Positions 35,673 through 49,300 are shown, counted from the first letter of the stretch. The stretch is DNA of 64,000 bases from Aureobasidium sp. EXF-3400 (GCA_024195585.1 SWBL01000079.1:98490-162489), one strand, 5' to 3'. Made by a program: numbers and translations. The notes: generated from the letters alone by a model not told the origin.

Positions 35673-37858
35673 TCAATTGTAGTCAGCCTCCTCGTGTTCG
35701 GATTCAGGAACCTCGGGCTCTTGCTCCTCAACCTCTTCATCTGCAGCATATCCATTACCATTACCATTCAACTCCATCTCCTGCTCAGCAGCACCAGCAT
35801 GAGCAACAGCATCAGCCATCTCCGAATCAATCTGCTGGTCAACACCCAGAGAAGGCATAGTCAGATCACCTTCCTCATCAGACTCTTGCACCTTCTCCTC
35901 GCTGCGGAAAGTCCCCGTGCTTCTTCTGCCTTGAGAAGGTCTGTGTTTGGGGGCCGAGCGCTCGGCAAGTGAAGTTTCGGTGAAACTGGCTTCCAGCCAC
36001 TGGACCTGGGCTTCGAGGTTGGTCTTGAAGTCCTGGAGGTCGCCGATGTTGTCTTTGAGTTTCTTGTACACGACTTTGCGGTCGGCGGTTGTCCAGGGTG
36101 AGCCTCCGTGCAAGCGCGTCACCACGGCCCAGAAGGTGTTTTTGCTGGAGAAGGCGCCCATTTGTGCGCCGTAGAGGGTTTCGCGAGTCACGTCTAGCAT
36201 GTCACCGACGGTCATCTCGTCAAAGCGGCGCTGGGCTTCGGCCTTCCAGCGTGTGCTTGTGTGAGGAGAGGTCATGCCATCGTCCCAAATGTCCTCCTCC
36301 TCGCGAACGACTTCTCCCCTTTCTATGGCGGCTTCGCGTTCGCGTTGATTGGCTTCTTCACGCAGGACACGAGCTTTAATCTTGCGCCATTTCATGCTGC
36401 ATTGGAGGCGGTTGCGGGAGCCGTTCATCTTTTGCACAACGACATTCCAGGCGATGAAGTCATCTTCTTGGTCGCGACTCAGAGTTGTTTCCATGGATGC
36501 TTGGACGGCGCGCAAGCACTCGCTCACAGCGGCGGCAAGACGATGCTCTTCATCTTGGGTCCAGACGTCGGTGTGGCGCTGGTCGAGCGAGACGTGGTTG
36601 CGCCAGCGGTCGCGGCAGTCCTCTGGCATGCGACCCACGCGTTCGCCAATCTTGACCCATTTGTTGGGAGTCTCGGCGTATGCGGCACGCAGCAGCTCGT
36701 CTTGCTCGTCAGTCCAGCGTCCACGTTGGAAGTTGTTGTAATGGCGGCGGCAATAACGTTGTACGGCGCGGCGGTTGCGGTGGGGCAGAATCTCGGTAGC
36801 CAGTTCGACGTAGACTTTGCTCATTTCGCGTGACGATGCTTGGATCATAGCAATGAGTTGATCGCGCGACAGTTCATTCTGACGACAGAAGTCGACCATG
36901 TGAGTCTCGATCATGTCACACTCGACGGGTGTGAAAGGGCCCTGTTCAGGGTAGTCGCCCACGGCCGATCGTGGCATTGAGGATCGCTTGACACGTTTAA
37001 CTGCTGGTGCGGGCGATTCGTTCTCGACCGACGATTGTCGCTTGCGTTTCGTCTTTGGCCTTGCTGAAGAGGGTTGAGGTTGCTCGTCGTTGTCCGAGTC
37101 CGGGGGGACCTCGAATTGACTGATGTTACCTTCGGTGTTGTCCAGAGGCTCCTCTGGCTCTGCATCTAAAGCTCCAGCCTCAGCCTCGGGTTCATCTTCT
37201 GCAACATCTTCGAGTGGCTGCTCGGGCTCGTCGGCGGGCTCCTCAAGGTTCTCGTCAGGTTGTTCTTCTTCGGGCTCCTGTGTCTCGGGCACCTCGACCT
37301 CCTGTTCCTCCTCGGGCTGGATAGACTGCTTCTTTGAGCGGCGCTTGCGGGTTTTGGCAGGCCTCTCAGCGGCCTCCTCGGCGGCGTCGTCGGCCATGGC
37401 TTCTTCGACGGCAGGTGCAGCAGGATCGGACTTGCGCTTGCGACTCTTCTTGGCAGCCTTTGCTTTGACAGGAGTTTCGTCGATGGTTTGCGGAATGTCT
37501 GGTCGGGCAGGAGTCTGCTGTTCGCCAATCTCCTCGGAAGCTGCGCGAATGCGCGCGCTACTTCTCATTGGCTTGGAGGCCGAGCTGGCGCGTTGTTTTG
37601 CGTACGTCTTCAGCTTACCAGCCTTAGTCTTAGTAGTGCTTGGTGTTTGGACGGCGGGCGTGTCGGCCTGTGGTGACTCCATTTTGAAGGTGGGTGTGAT
37701 CACTGTGACGCGTCGTTAGTTGAGCAGGACGCGCGATGGCTAGCGACTGAGGGCGGCGTGAAGGTACCTCGATCGGCTCCTTTAGGTGGACTCGAGGAAA
37801 GAGAGAGCAGTTCAACAGCAGCGTGTTGAGTTCCGGGCTGTGATGAGGTATTTCCCAT
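35673..37858 (-). CDS. Reb1-like Myb DNA-binding protein
   Basis: Probable sequence-specific DNA-binding factor of the Reb1/TTF-I group, which stops RNA polymerase I and shapes promoters. Exons on the minus strand are 37858-37768 and 37702-35673, giving 706 residues. The 64-bp intron has CTAAC a few bases before its CACAG end, strong support for the first exon. The first Myb repeat starts near residue 358 (RGRWTDEQDELLRAAY...WVKIGERVGR...CRDRWRNHV); a second lies at about 407-470 (VWTQDEEHRLAAAV...RLQCSMKWRKIK). Residues 160-230 are strongly acidic. The first residues, MGNTSSQ, fit an N-myristoylation signal, odd for a nuclear protein. Without exon 1 the start would be ATG 37682 (669 aa). Confidence 0.82.
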
Positions 37859-38172
37859 GGAAGAAATAAATGTGGAAATCGCGTTTGCTCGGAAAACCCT
37901 GTCCTCCCCCAACTCCTCGCTAAAACTTGCCCTGAGCTTCGAGTCTAACCCCGCGCTTAGGCTTGCTATTCCCGACACCAACCAATTTAACTTCCATCTT
38001 CCATACTCACAATGTTGAAGAGACACATTGATTTGAAACAGTCATAACTTTCGCTTCATAATTCTATCAAGTTCATCAAATGCTACCTAGCCACGCTCAA
38101 TGCACCATACCATGCACAATCATTAACACGTCAAGCCATAATTCCATATCTCGAAAGAAGAACTTCAGCCAA
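37859..38172. other. Intergenic: Reb1-like promoter and RAD54 3' flank
   Basis: 314 bp between two minus-strand genes. The part near 37859-38000 is the leader of the Reb1-like gene. No further feature is seen. Confidence 0.5.
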
Positions 38173-40716
38173 CTAGTGGCTGATGTACTGGAACACAGCA
38201 CTGACTGCGTCCTCTGAACACTCCTGTCGAAGCAGCAGGTCCTGAACCTTGCCCATTGGTCCGTTTTCGCCGTCGTTTGTAAAGTGGTTCCATGTGCTGG
38301 TGTCACCGTAGAGCATTGCAGGCGCCTTGATAAACTGCTTGCCATCCTTGCATCGCTTACACTTGATCGTGTCGTGCGTATCACTTGTTGTATCGGGTCG
38401 GTACTGGAAGAGCTCACGCAGACTGTCCAGCGAGAAATGGCGTTCCACGTCCTCGGCCGAATCCACGACACATGACGACAGAGACTGCTTGTGGGATTGT
38501 CTCTGGAAAATCTTCTCCTCGATCGTTCCAGTGGCAATGAAACGGTACACAAAGCAGTCCTTCTTCTGTCCGTCACGCCAGACACGCGCAAGTGCTTGCT
38601 GATCTGCTGCTGGATTCCAATCGGGGTCGAATAACACGAGACGATTGGCTCCAATCAAGTTGAGACCACATCCACCTGCCTTTGAAGACAAGAGGAAGAC
38701 AAACTCGTTGCCTTCGGGGTCGTTGAACTTGTCTACCAGCTTTGCACGCTTGTTGACCGTCATAGTACCGTCGAGTCTCAGACTGCCGTAGTTCCTGGCA
38801 CGACAGAGCTTCTCGAAGACGTCGAGAGTCTGCGTGTAGTTCGAGATCAAGACGATCTTGTCATTGGTCTCGGTTCTGATTCGAGCAAGCATACGATCGA
38901 GCACTTGCATCTTACCAGAGTACCATGACTTCACATCTCTGTCGCGACCACGAGAGTCCTTGGGCACAAAGTCTGAGGGGAATGTGTTTTCGCAACCAGG
39001 CAGGTCGTCCGGAAGATTCAGAAGATCAGGGTGATTGCAAAGTTTCTTGAGCAGGCCAATGGCCTTGAGAGGTTGACTACCTTTGCCCTTCAACAAACTC
39101 TTGATGTCGGGAGACTGCAAGAAGTGGTTGTAGAGATCCTTCTGGAAAGGTGCCATGTTGCAGAAGACAACGTGCTCGTACTTGACTGGCAGGTACTTGG
39201 ACAAGATGTCGTTGGTGCGGCGAATGATGAATTTGTTGACCAACGTCAAGAGCTCACTCAACCGTTCATCACCCTTTTTGCGGTCGGCATCAGAACCACC
39301 TGCATCGCGACCACGCAAGATAGGAAGCTCGAACTTCTTGCGGAAGTCCATTCTTGTTCCAAGGTAGTTGGGGTTGGCAAAGTTGAGTAGCGAGAAGTAT
39401 TCAGTGAGATCGTTCTGGATGGGTGTACCGGACAAGATGACTCGCTTCTGTACGTTGAGACCATTCAAAGCCATGAAAGTCTGACTGTCGGCGTTCTTCA
39501 ACTTGTGGCCTTCATCACAAAGCAGGAGTCCGATGGGCGTTTCTCTAAACTCGTCCACGTAGAGTCTCAGTGTGTCGTAAGATACGATGATGACAGGACG
39601 GATGATGGCACGACCTGAGGCAATCGACCACTGGCGAATTTGCTGGATCAGCTCTTCCTTAGTAGCCTTGCCATCGATAGCGAAGGGGTTGATGGCATCC
39701 TTGCCTAGCCATTTAACCAACTCGTTGGCCCAGTTGCGAACCAAACTCGAAGGACAAACGATGATGGCCTTGTTGATCGTCGGCTTGCCAGCATCTGGTG
39801 ATTGCTTCAAAAGAGTCCACATGAGGGCGATACATTGTAACGTTTTGCCGAGACCCATCTCGTCAGCCATGATGCAACCTTGAGCCTTTTCGTCGATGAG
39901 TCCAGTAGTAGCGCGATATAAGAACTGTGGACAGGGATTAGTTTTAAGCCAGATGACATAACTTTAGGGAAACATACCTTGACACCCTCGACTTGATGGG
40001 GACGTAACACCTTAGCCAACCGTGGATCGATGACAACAGGCACACGAGGACGCTCATCGACAACCTTCTTCTTCAATCCTAGAATGTCTGCCAGACTCTT
40101 GTGCATTATCGGTTCATCCACCTTCTCCTTGGGCTCTTCTATCTTCTCCTCGGACCCATCTTCTATCGTTTTTACGGGTTTGTCGTCGACTGTAGGATCG
40201 TAGAGAACGATGGCGAACTCTCCGCTAGGGTCGTGAAGTGGCTTGGCAACGAAGACTGCACCCTGTCGCAGACCGAGGAGAGGTGGCGGGCGAGACGAAT
40301 TGTACGCGGTGGGATCCTTGTTAAGGAAGGGCACTGAGAAGCGCTGACGCATCGACTGGTCTTTATCCTTGGGTTTGAATACGGGGAAACGGTTGGCATC
40401 TCGAGTAGCAAGGGCAAGCCGGTCCTCATTGCTGTATGGCTTGTCGGCATCATCTGCTTCGCCATCGGCACCGGAGTAGTTGACCTTCCTTCGCTTGCGG
40501 GTGGGCTTCTCTGAGGCTCGTGTAGGTGTTGCAGATCCAGGGCATTTGAAAGGCTTCATCAATCGGTCGGCGGTGATAGGAGTGCCGCCATACATGCGAG
40601 AACGCTTCTGGGTGGGCAGTGGCGTGGGTGCGACATTCTCCTTCTCAATGACGGCAATCCTGCAAAGCACTGTCAGGATGATTCAATTGATGGCACCGAA
40701 GACAAGTAACGTACAT
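38173..40716 (-). CDS. RAD54: DNA repair and recombination ATPase Rad54
   Basis: Swi2/Snf2 translocase that helps Rad51 in strand invasion and chromatin remodelling during homologous recombination. Proposed exons on the minus strand are 40716-40715, 40659-39978 and 39924-38173, giving 811 residues. The 53-bp second intron joins HQVEGVK to FLYRATTGLIDE, as expected in Rad54. Motif I is ADEMGLGKT (248-256), motif II is DEGH, and the C-terminal helicase half includes LLSSKAGGCGLNLIGANRLVLFDPDWNP. The conserved N-terminal LMKPFKCPG is present. The start is uncertain: the best model has AT at the end of a leader exon and G after a 55-bp intron with a GTACGT donor. Without it, the first Met is at about residue 20 (MYGGTP). 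Confidence 0.92.
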
Positions 40717-41374
40717 TTCGAATGGTTATTATCTGGTCTGGTTGCCACTTACCGTCGTGAAGAAAAGGTCGTAGTTTTGTCTAAAGAATGAGCATCAGGG
40801 TGCCTGGAGTACGTGTTCGGGTGGCGTTGGAGACGCGCGCAACCCCGTGACCGAGTCAGTTTCAGATATTGGGCAGGCGCGATCGTCAATATTCTGCCTA
40901 GAACATCGAACACTGAACTTGATGAGATGTTGCATATTGTGAACGAGATAGACTCAGAGATATAAATTTCCTATTGAGCTTGATGCTACCGACAACTACC
41001 ATAAGATCCGATTGCTTCACGACGCTCATGCACCGTGATGGCTAACTACCAAGAGATGGAGGGCATGAATAAGCGGCCGCAGAACTCGGAAGGAGCTTCC
41101 CCCATGTGCAAACAAGGCAAACAACCGTCTTGGAATGACATGTGGCTATACTTTAGTCTTCCAAGTATTCTACAACTCATGAGCAGAGGGAGAGCTTGTC
41201 TTCGTTATACCAGACATCTTGATTGCTTGCAACTGGTTTGAAGTTATCTACAAGCAGACGACCTGTGGAAGATAGCCAAATAGGTGGTCTTTCTGATACA
41301 CGTCTCCAACACTAAAGTTTCCAGCTAAACGGCAATTTACTTAGCATCCATACTGCCTTGCACCACAAAGGATA
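40717..41374. promoter_or_regulatory. Divergent promoter, RAD54 (-) / UGGT (+)
   Basis: 658 bp. A TATAAA lies at 40961-40966 on the + strand. A GTAAGT donor near 40752 on the minus strand could mark another leader intron of RAD54. No gene is seen; the 68-residue ORF at 41035-41241 has no support. Confidence 0.4.
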
Positions 41375-44300
41375 ATGGTGCGATATAAGCACCTAGCAGT
41401 TAACACTGCTCTAGCTCTTGGACTGCAAGCTATTTGTATCAATGCGGCCCCTTCAGTCAACGTAGCGCTCAAAACCTCGTTCAACTCGGCCCCGTATCTA
41501 GTAGAGCTATTGTAGGATACCTACGCAAAGCAATTTATGATAGAGCTAATTCGAGGTAGAGAGACCGCTGCCGATGAAAATGCTACCGCTTACTTCCCAC
41601 TCCTCGACCGTATCGCCGAAGGCCATTTCGACCATGTCTCGACAGACCGAGATCTGTATAACTTGTTCAAAAAGACGTTGCAAGAAGAAGGACACCTCGC
41701 CAAAGCAGAAGATATCTCTTCGTTCGAATATGCATTGTCTATACATGCCGCTGCACCCAGGATTGAGGCACATTATCAGTTCTACAACACTACAGTAGAA
41801 CCTACACTTAAGAATCGGTTGGATTTGAATTGCGAGACATGGTTACACTTCAATGGCCAGCAATACTGCGACGCCGACTTGTCAAGCTCATCAGCAAACT
41901 CGGTAGACCAAGAGTGTGTCTTAGAACAACTATTGCATACTTGCCAGAACGCTGACGCTCTACAGACGCATATTAAACCTTCCCTTTGATCGCATCATGG
42001 GCGACAAGCAGAGCAAGACGCCTGCTATTCTCTACGCAGATATCATGTCCCCTTCCTTCCGCCCATTCCACAAGACGATCAGTCAGTCCGCCAAGTCTGG
42101 AAAGACATCATACAGATTGAGATACAGACCTTCTTTAAGCACGCCGGGCTTTCCTCTTGCTGTCAGTGGATATGGTATAGCGCTCGACTTGAAGCGAACC
42201 GACTACATCGTCATTGACGATCGCAAAGCCGATGAGTCGGATGATACAAACAATGATGCTTCCACAGCCAAGTTGACAGATGAGGACGTGGCCGACCTTA
42301 AGCCACTCTCTTCTAAAGAATTGCTGAGATTGGATATGAAAGCGTCCAGCTTCATCATGGAAAGTGCAAATCCATTTGATACCTTGTTGAAACTCACTCA
42401 AGACTTCCCAAAACACTCCGCAGCTATGTCTACTCACGAGGTCTCTGAGCTTTTTAGAAAAGAGCACCTAGCCAACCGCGAGATCTTTTTGCCATCAGGG
42501 TACAACGTCATTTGGGTCAACGGTCTCCAGGTTCTGGCTCGTGATTTCGATGCTTACGCTATGCTCGAGCACTTGCGTCGTGAGCGTAAGTTGATCAACA
42601 GTGCTGGTGAGCTTGGCTTGAGTGGAAAGGAAGCTGTGCAACTCCTCTCTCACTCTTCGATTTCGGAAGCTGCCTCAACTCAAGAGCCACAGCGTTACGA
42701 CTGGAGAGACGAGCTTGAAGGCGGTAAAGTCATCATTTGGATGAACGACATCGAGAATGACAGACGTTATGCTGAGTGGCCAACCCAAGTCAGAGCAGTA
42801 AGTCGAAATCCCAGTCAATGCATGGACAACACTAATGATCAAAGCTGTTGCAACGAACATATCCGGGACAACTACCTCCGGTTCGCAAAGAAATTCACAA
42901 TCTTATTCTCCCGATTGACTTCGCCAACTACAAGGACGTGGAGATGGTCGTTGAAAGCTTGCAAAGTTTCGTGCAGAGGAAGGTCCCAATTCGATTTGGT
43001 CTTGTACCCAAGATATCTGGTCCCGCTTCCGTGGAACAAGCCAAGGCTGTCTATCACTTGCTCGACACTTACGGTCTTAGTGTTGCTCTAGGGTATCTCC
43101 AAAAGGTTGGTCTCACACTCCGTAACGTATGGTCGAACGTCTGCTAAGAAACCTAGCTTTCGTCTAGTCAAGGGCGAAAGCTCGCCGGTCCGGTGCAGTC
43201 CGTCTTCGAAAGTGCTACCAAGGATCGTAAACTCCGCAAGGATCGCATTTCAGCAACTCTGCAAGAAGTCTTGAAGGACGTTGTTATTGATGCACGTGTT
43301 TCAACTGCACGTACATATCTTGCCCGTCTAGGTGCATCTGGACCCACGCCACCTTTCTTTGTCAATGGTATTCCTCTGCCGATGTCTGATGAGTGGCTCC
43401 AAGAGATGAGCCAGCGCGTGAGCACCGATCTGCGTACTGTTCAGAAGGCGATATTCGAGGAAGAACTCAATGATGAGAGCTACGTTCCTGAGGTTTTCTT
43501 GGCTCGCGCATCCGCACGTCGTAACCCTTGGATTATCCCTGAGGACGAAAACAGCATTCGACAAGTCAATCTGGCATCAGTTTCTGATCTGACTGAAGGC
43601 GCAATAGGCTCAATTTCTAGTCTGCCAGCCAACAAGGATACTGTTTCTAGCGAGCTTGTCCACCTTGTCGTCATTGCAGACTTTGACTCGGATGCATCTC
43701 AGCAAATGCTTTCTGAACTTGTCGCTTTGCGTAAGGAAGAGTACGATCAAGTCGAGATCCTGCTCGTTCACAACTCTGCTAAGCCACTCTCAACCTCGAG
43801 CTTTGCGGTCGAGTTGTTCAAGACAATGATGCTGGGCCCTGTCGTATCCTTGGATGCCTTAGAAGCATTGCTGTCGCAGGACAGTACTAAGATCAAGGTC
43901 TCCGATGAAGACATTGTTGCAGCCAAGGCATTCTGGTCATCAGCTGATAGATTCCTCAACGACGTTGGTTTCAACAGCAGTGAGCAAGGTATTCTGCTGG
44001 CAGGTAGGGTCGTTGGACCGATGCCGTCTTTTGAACAGTTCGATCGCAATGACTTTGGGACACTCTTGTCATACGAGCGTATGAAGCGCTTGATGCCAGC
44101 AGCAGCGGCTATCAAGGGAGTCAACATTGTAGACAAGGCCAATACTGCCTTGTCATTTTCCAAGTTGTCAAACTTGATCGCGTTGTCATCCAAATCAGAC
44201 ATTCCCGAGGGTATGTTCGACTCGTCTCCTCCAGCTCGGGCAGACGTGTTCAGCAGCTGGACTGGCTCGCACACTCTCATTGAGCGTGGCGATCCCGAAT

Positions 44301-46150
44301 CTGCAACCATTCAGATTGTCGCTGCTATTGACCCAGCGTCCGAGACTGCTCAACGCTGGGTGCCCATCCTCAGAGTTCTCTCTGAGCTTTCCGGCGTCCG
44401 TCTACGCCTATACTTGAATCCCAAAGAGAGATTGGATGAGCTACCTGTCAAGCGGTTCTATCGGCACGTGTTGGAATCAAAGCCTAGATTCGATGAGCAA
44501 GGCTCTCTCGAGGGTACTCTGGCTCACTTTGAAGGTCTTCCGGCAGACGCGCTTCTTACAATGGCTATGGATATGCCGCCTGCATGGCTTGTGGCGCCAA
44601 AGGATAGTGTCCACGATCTTGACAACATCAAATTGAGCTCGACCCAAGGCAAAGATATCGAAGCGACCTATGAGCTCGAGAGTATCTTGATTGAAGGTCA
44701 CTCAAGAGATGTCACTATCGGGACTGCACCTAGAGGAGCTCAGCTTGTGCTGGGTACGAACAAAGAACACTTTGCTGACACTATCATCATGGCAAACCTA
44801 GGCTACTTCCAGTTCAAAGCAAAGCCGGGCTTCTACAATCTGACCTTACAAAAGGGAAGAAGCGAGGAGATCTTCAAGATTGACAGTGCTGGAACATTGG
44901 GCTACAGTCCCCAAACAGGCGACGAGACAACCGAGATTGCTCTTACCAGTTTCCAAGGAGCCACCATCTTCCCTCGTCTCTCCCGTAGAGCTGGCATGGA
45001 GGATGAAGATGTGCTGGAAAGTGCAAAGACGACTGCAGACCACCTCACTGCCAAAGCCGATAAAATCCTTGCAAAGGTTGGCCTTGGTAGCGTGAAGTCC
45101 AGCGAGGTACTTTCCAAAGCTCAGAAGTTTGGATCCGGCTTGCTTTCTGGATCATCTGGGTCAACAACCGATATTTCTACTCTACCTCATGCCGACATCA
45201 ACATCTTCTCTGTCGCTTCTGGTCACCTCTACGAGCGCATGCTGAACATCATGATGCTCTCGGTCACGAAACATACCTCGCACACTGTAAAGTTCTGGTT
45301 CATCGAACAGTTCTTATCTCCGTCCTTCAAGGCATTCCTCCCCATCATGGCCGAAGAATACAACTTCCGCTATGAAATGGTGACCTACAAATGGCCACAC
45401 TGGCTTCGCGGCCAAAAAGAAAAGCAACGCGAGATTTGGGGCTACAAGATTCTCTTCCTGGACGTCCTTTTCCCCCTAGACCTCGACAAAGTCATCTTCG
45501 TAGACGCCGACCAGATCGTCCGCACAGACATGTACGATCTCGTAACTTACGATCTGCAAGGCGCTCCCTACGGCTTCACCCCCATGTGCGACTCACGCAC
45601 CTCCATGGAAGGCTTCCGCTTCTGGAAACAAGGCTATTGGAAAAACTTCCTCCGTGGCCTACCCTACCACATCTCTGCCCTTTACGTAGTCGACCTTGTC
45701 CGTTTCCGCCAAATGGCTGCTGGCGACCGCTTGCGTCAACAGTACCACCAACTCTCTGCAGACCCCAACTCGCTGTCGAACCTGGATCAGGATCTGCCAA
45801 ATCACATGCAACATGTATTGCCCATTCACAGTTTACCGCAAGAATGGCTGTGGTGCGAGACTTGGTGTAGTGATGAGACACTCGGGGTTGCACGCACCAT
45901 TGACTTGTGCAACAACCCGCAAACCAAGGAACCAAAGTTGGAGAGAGCGAGAAGACAGGTTCCCGAATGGACTATCTACGATGATGAGATTGCGGCCTTG
46001 GCTCAACGTAAGGTTGGTGAGGGCAAGAGTCCTATTGCTGGACATGCTGGTGGTGCGGGTATTCAGGCTGAGATGCAGGAGCAAGATGCCAAGAAGCAGA
46101 AGGAGGAGAATGAGAAGAAGGAGAAGGGTAAGGCTCACGATGAGTTGTAG
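41375..46150 (+). CDS. UDP-glucose:glycoprotein glucosyltransferase (UGGT)
   Basis: ER folding sensor that re-glucosylates misfolded N-glycoproteins for another calnexin cycle. Exons are 41375-41511, 41560-41913, 41966-42797, 42845-43105 and 43157-46150 (introns 48, 52, 47 and 51 bp), giving 1525 residues. A signal peptide covers about residues 1-24. Thioredoxin-like repeats fill most of the N-terminal 1150 residues. The GT24 catalytic domain starts near residue 1205 with DINIFSVASGHLYERM; the DxD motif is VDADQ (about 1309-1313), and the later PPL-like motif region includes LDQDLPN. The protein ends in HDEL, an ER-retrieval signal. Exon 1-2 and 2-3 joins were picked to keep LVELLETAADEN and ERILNLPFDR in frame. 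Confidence 0.95.
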
Positions 46151-46378
46151 AAGAATGTAGAAAGACGTAGAATAGCAAAAAAACTCTATGTTAGCACTAC
46201 TTACAGTCGGATTCCACCTCCCCATGGAAGCAAGGCATGTCGTCACAAGAATCGCAAACTAACAACCGCGGTTTTGTAAACAAGTAAAAAATCGAATTTG
46301 TACGAGGGAGAGGGCTAAGATATTTACAAAAGATCGAGAAATCGCTTTTTATAAAACGCAGTTGTAATAACATCTCTC
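46151..46378. other. Short gap between convergent UGGT and GCN1
   Basis: 228 bp, AT-rich. It must hold both polyadenylation regions, so the transcripts may overlap at their 3' ends. Confidence 0.45.
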
Positions 46379-49300
46379 CTACTCATCCTTGAAAGCTCCA
46401 CTCTCCATATCCACCTTTCCAACACTCCACACCTCTCTCATATCCTCCTGCTCATCACTGGACAATCCCAATCCACCCTGTCCACCTTCGGCTTCTCTAC
46501 GCTCTCTGGCCTGCGCTCCCAATCTCGTAGCAATACGCTTGAAGTAATCCTGCAGACTACGCTTGGGACCAGCGGCAAGCTCGGCTCCAGGTCCAGCCAT
46601 GTACTTAGCAAATACAGCATCTTCTTCTTCGACAACGCTGAACATGGCAAGGAACGCGGCTTCGGCGGCGAGTTTGACAGGAATGACCATGTCGCGGACG
46701 CTGCCGAAGACGGCTGGGGTGAGGAGGGCGAGGTGGGGGCGGATCAAGTCGTTTTGCTCGCGGGAGACAGTGCGGAGGACGACTAATGCGAGACGGCGTG
46801 TGTCGACGGGCTTGCCGGGTGCGATTGCTCCGGCGAGTGACTCCATGATTTGTTTCACGGGCTCGTACGATGTGTCGGATGTGGGTGTAAGTAGGTACTT
46901 GCCAGCTGCGAGAACACAGTTGTCTGCAATGGCAGTCTGGCTGCTACCGATACCTTGACAAATAGTAGAGGGCAAGACATCGGCGAAGGGTCCAGTCAGA
47001 GACTCAGGTGCCTCGGCCAGAATTGAGTTGAGTGCAAGGACAGAGGGGAAGGTGTGGTCGGGGGTCAAGACACGTGCCTTGACGAGACCACCACCAACAT
47101 CCTCTGGAAGAACCTTGATCAAGGCACCCAACAATCGTGCGTTAGTGATAGCAGAAGCCTCATCCGAATCGCCAGTGTCTGAGTCGATCAAACTCAAGAT
47201 ACCGGTTCTCGAAGCCTCATTCATGCTGGATCCGCACTTGACAACCACGTCGTACAATGCCTTTAACATAGCGTTTCTGACACCGGCATCTGCGGTCTTT
47301 GAGCCAGTGATCAACTCAGCGATGAGAGGATCGATACGAGGAGTGAGAGTAATCAAAGTACCAAGAGCCTTTGCGGCTCTGATGCGAAGAATTTCGCTCG
47401 AAGTATCGGCGAGCGACTTGGCAAATGTGCGTTGCAATTGAGGTAAGAAGGGCTTGAGGAAAGCGGGAATCTTCTCGAGCAGGTTGTTGAGAGTGAACAA
47501 GATAGCAGCCTTGACCTCGACCGAACGCTCAGACACAACACGAATCAAAGGACCAGTGATCTGAGTGACGAAAGGCTTGAGAGAATCGGCACTGGTACGA
47601 TCAATGATGTCCGAGATTGCCAATGCAGCTGCTGTGCGCTGTTCGGCAGAGCCATTCATCAAACCCTGCAAGAAGATAGGCAGGATAGCATTGATACCCT
47701 TGGGCAGCGAGAAACCAGGCAGACTATGGCCTGCAACACCCACATGGTTGAGTGTTTGTCTGGTAGAGAAGACCAGGGACTCCATCTCTTCCTTGCGTAG
47801 GCGTCCAGTAAGCGCCGACAGTGCAGACCATGCCGCCTTGACGACCTCGGCATCGCTATCGTCGAAGCTGATGAGCAGAGTGCGAATAAGATCGGGATGG
47901 TAGCGTGAGATATCAAGGTCGCTTGTCTTGAAGAACGTGGCAAGATGCAAGTCAGCACGTGCTCTTCTGCGGTGGTCTTCGTGCTTCGTCAAAGCAAGCA
48001 TAGCGCTCATGGCAGTGTTAAGGCCATCGAACTCGTCGATCGACAGAAGTACAGCGTCGAAGGAGTTCTCGAGATCGGCGCGAAGCTCTTCGTCCTTGGT
48101 TGCAAGCACGCTGTCCATGAGTGCGTTGAGGATGTTTGGCAATCTCCTTGTCATGGCAGAGCTTGCAACTTGAGCAAGCGAAGCCAGAGCCTTCGCGTTG
48201 AACGCAGTGATTGGAGGAGTGAGAAGGGTAGGCAAAAGGTTTGGCAGGATGGCGTTGGATCTGGTCTGCTCGGTGAGCAAGGTGAGAAGAGCCGAGAGAG
48301 CATTGTCTGCATCTTCGTCGGATCTAAGCAGGTTGAGCAGGTAAGGCAGAACTTGGTCGATGGCGCGTTTGCCAAGGACCTTTTGTAGTGAGTCGAAAGC
48401 CTCTGCGGCTGCTTCTCTGACGTCTTCGTCGCTGTCGACCAGAGCGATACGTACCACAGAGACGAGTGTCTTTTCGTGGTCCTCGAGTGCGTCGGGCGAG
48501 GCAGATGCGATCAACTCGCGAAGAGCGATGCAAATACCCTGTTTGGCGTCCACGTCGGTGGTCTGAAGACCCTCTTCGAGAGTGGGCAGCAGAGTCGACA
48601 GAACACCTTCTCCAGCCTTTCTGATAAGCTCTCCCAGAGCGTTGCCAGCAATCTCCTTCTGCTCCATGTTGGGACTTGCAAGACGGCGAATGAGAAGTTG
48701 GGTAAGGGTGGGGATAAGCTCGCGAAGAGTACGAGGCGAGGCGACGAGTGCTTTCCAGACGTTGATTGAGGCAGTGCGGACAAGGCCGGAGGTATCGCAG
48801 CGACAAATGTACAATGCAGACAGGACCTTGTTGCGCTTCTCCTCTCCAAGAACTTCGAGAAGTGATTGGCCTGCCTCATTGGCACCTTCTTCGGCTTCCT
48901 CTTGCTCTGCGGTTCCACTAATACCAGAGAGGTTGAAGAGCAGATCTCCAACGAGCTCAACGGAACTGAGACGAATGCGGTAGCTGTCATCTGCCAGACC
49001 ACGTTCGAGCTCGGGAAGCAGCAGGTCGATAGCACGAGTGGCGAAGTTCTTGACCAGCAATCTTCCGGCACGCAGAGCAGTCTCACGGATTGTGTCAATA
49101 TCGTCAGCAAGACCAGACAAGATCGGAGGAATGATCTTGGAAAGGTAGTTGGAGAAACTGTTACCGAAACAGGCAGGCAAGTAGATGAACAATGACATGA
49201 AGCCCTCGCGGACTGCAGGCTTGGAGCTCGAGATGTTCTGCAGGATGACGGGCAGAGTCTCTTCGAGACGAGTAGTACCGAGACCAGCAAGGACTTCACT

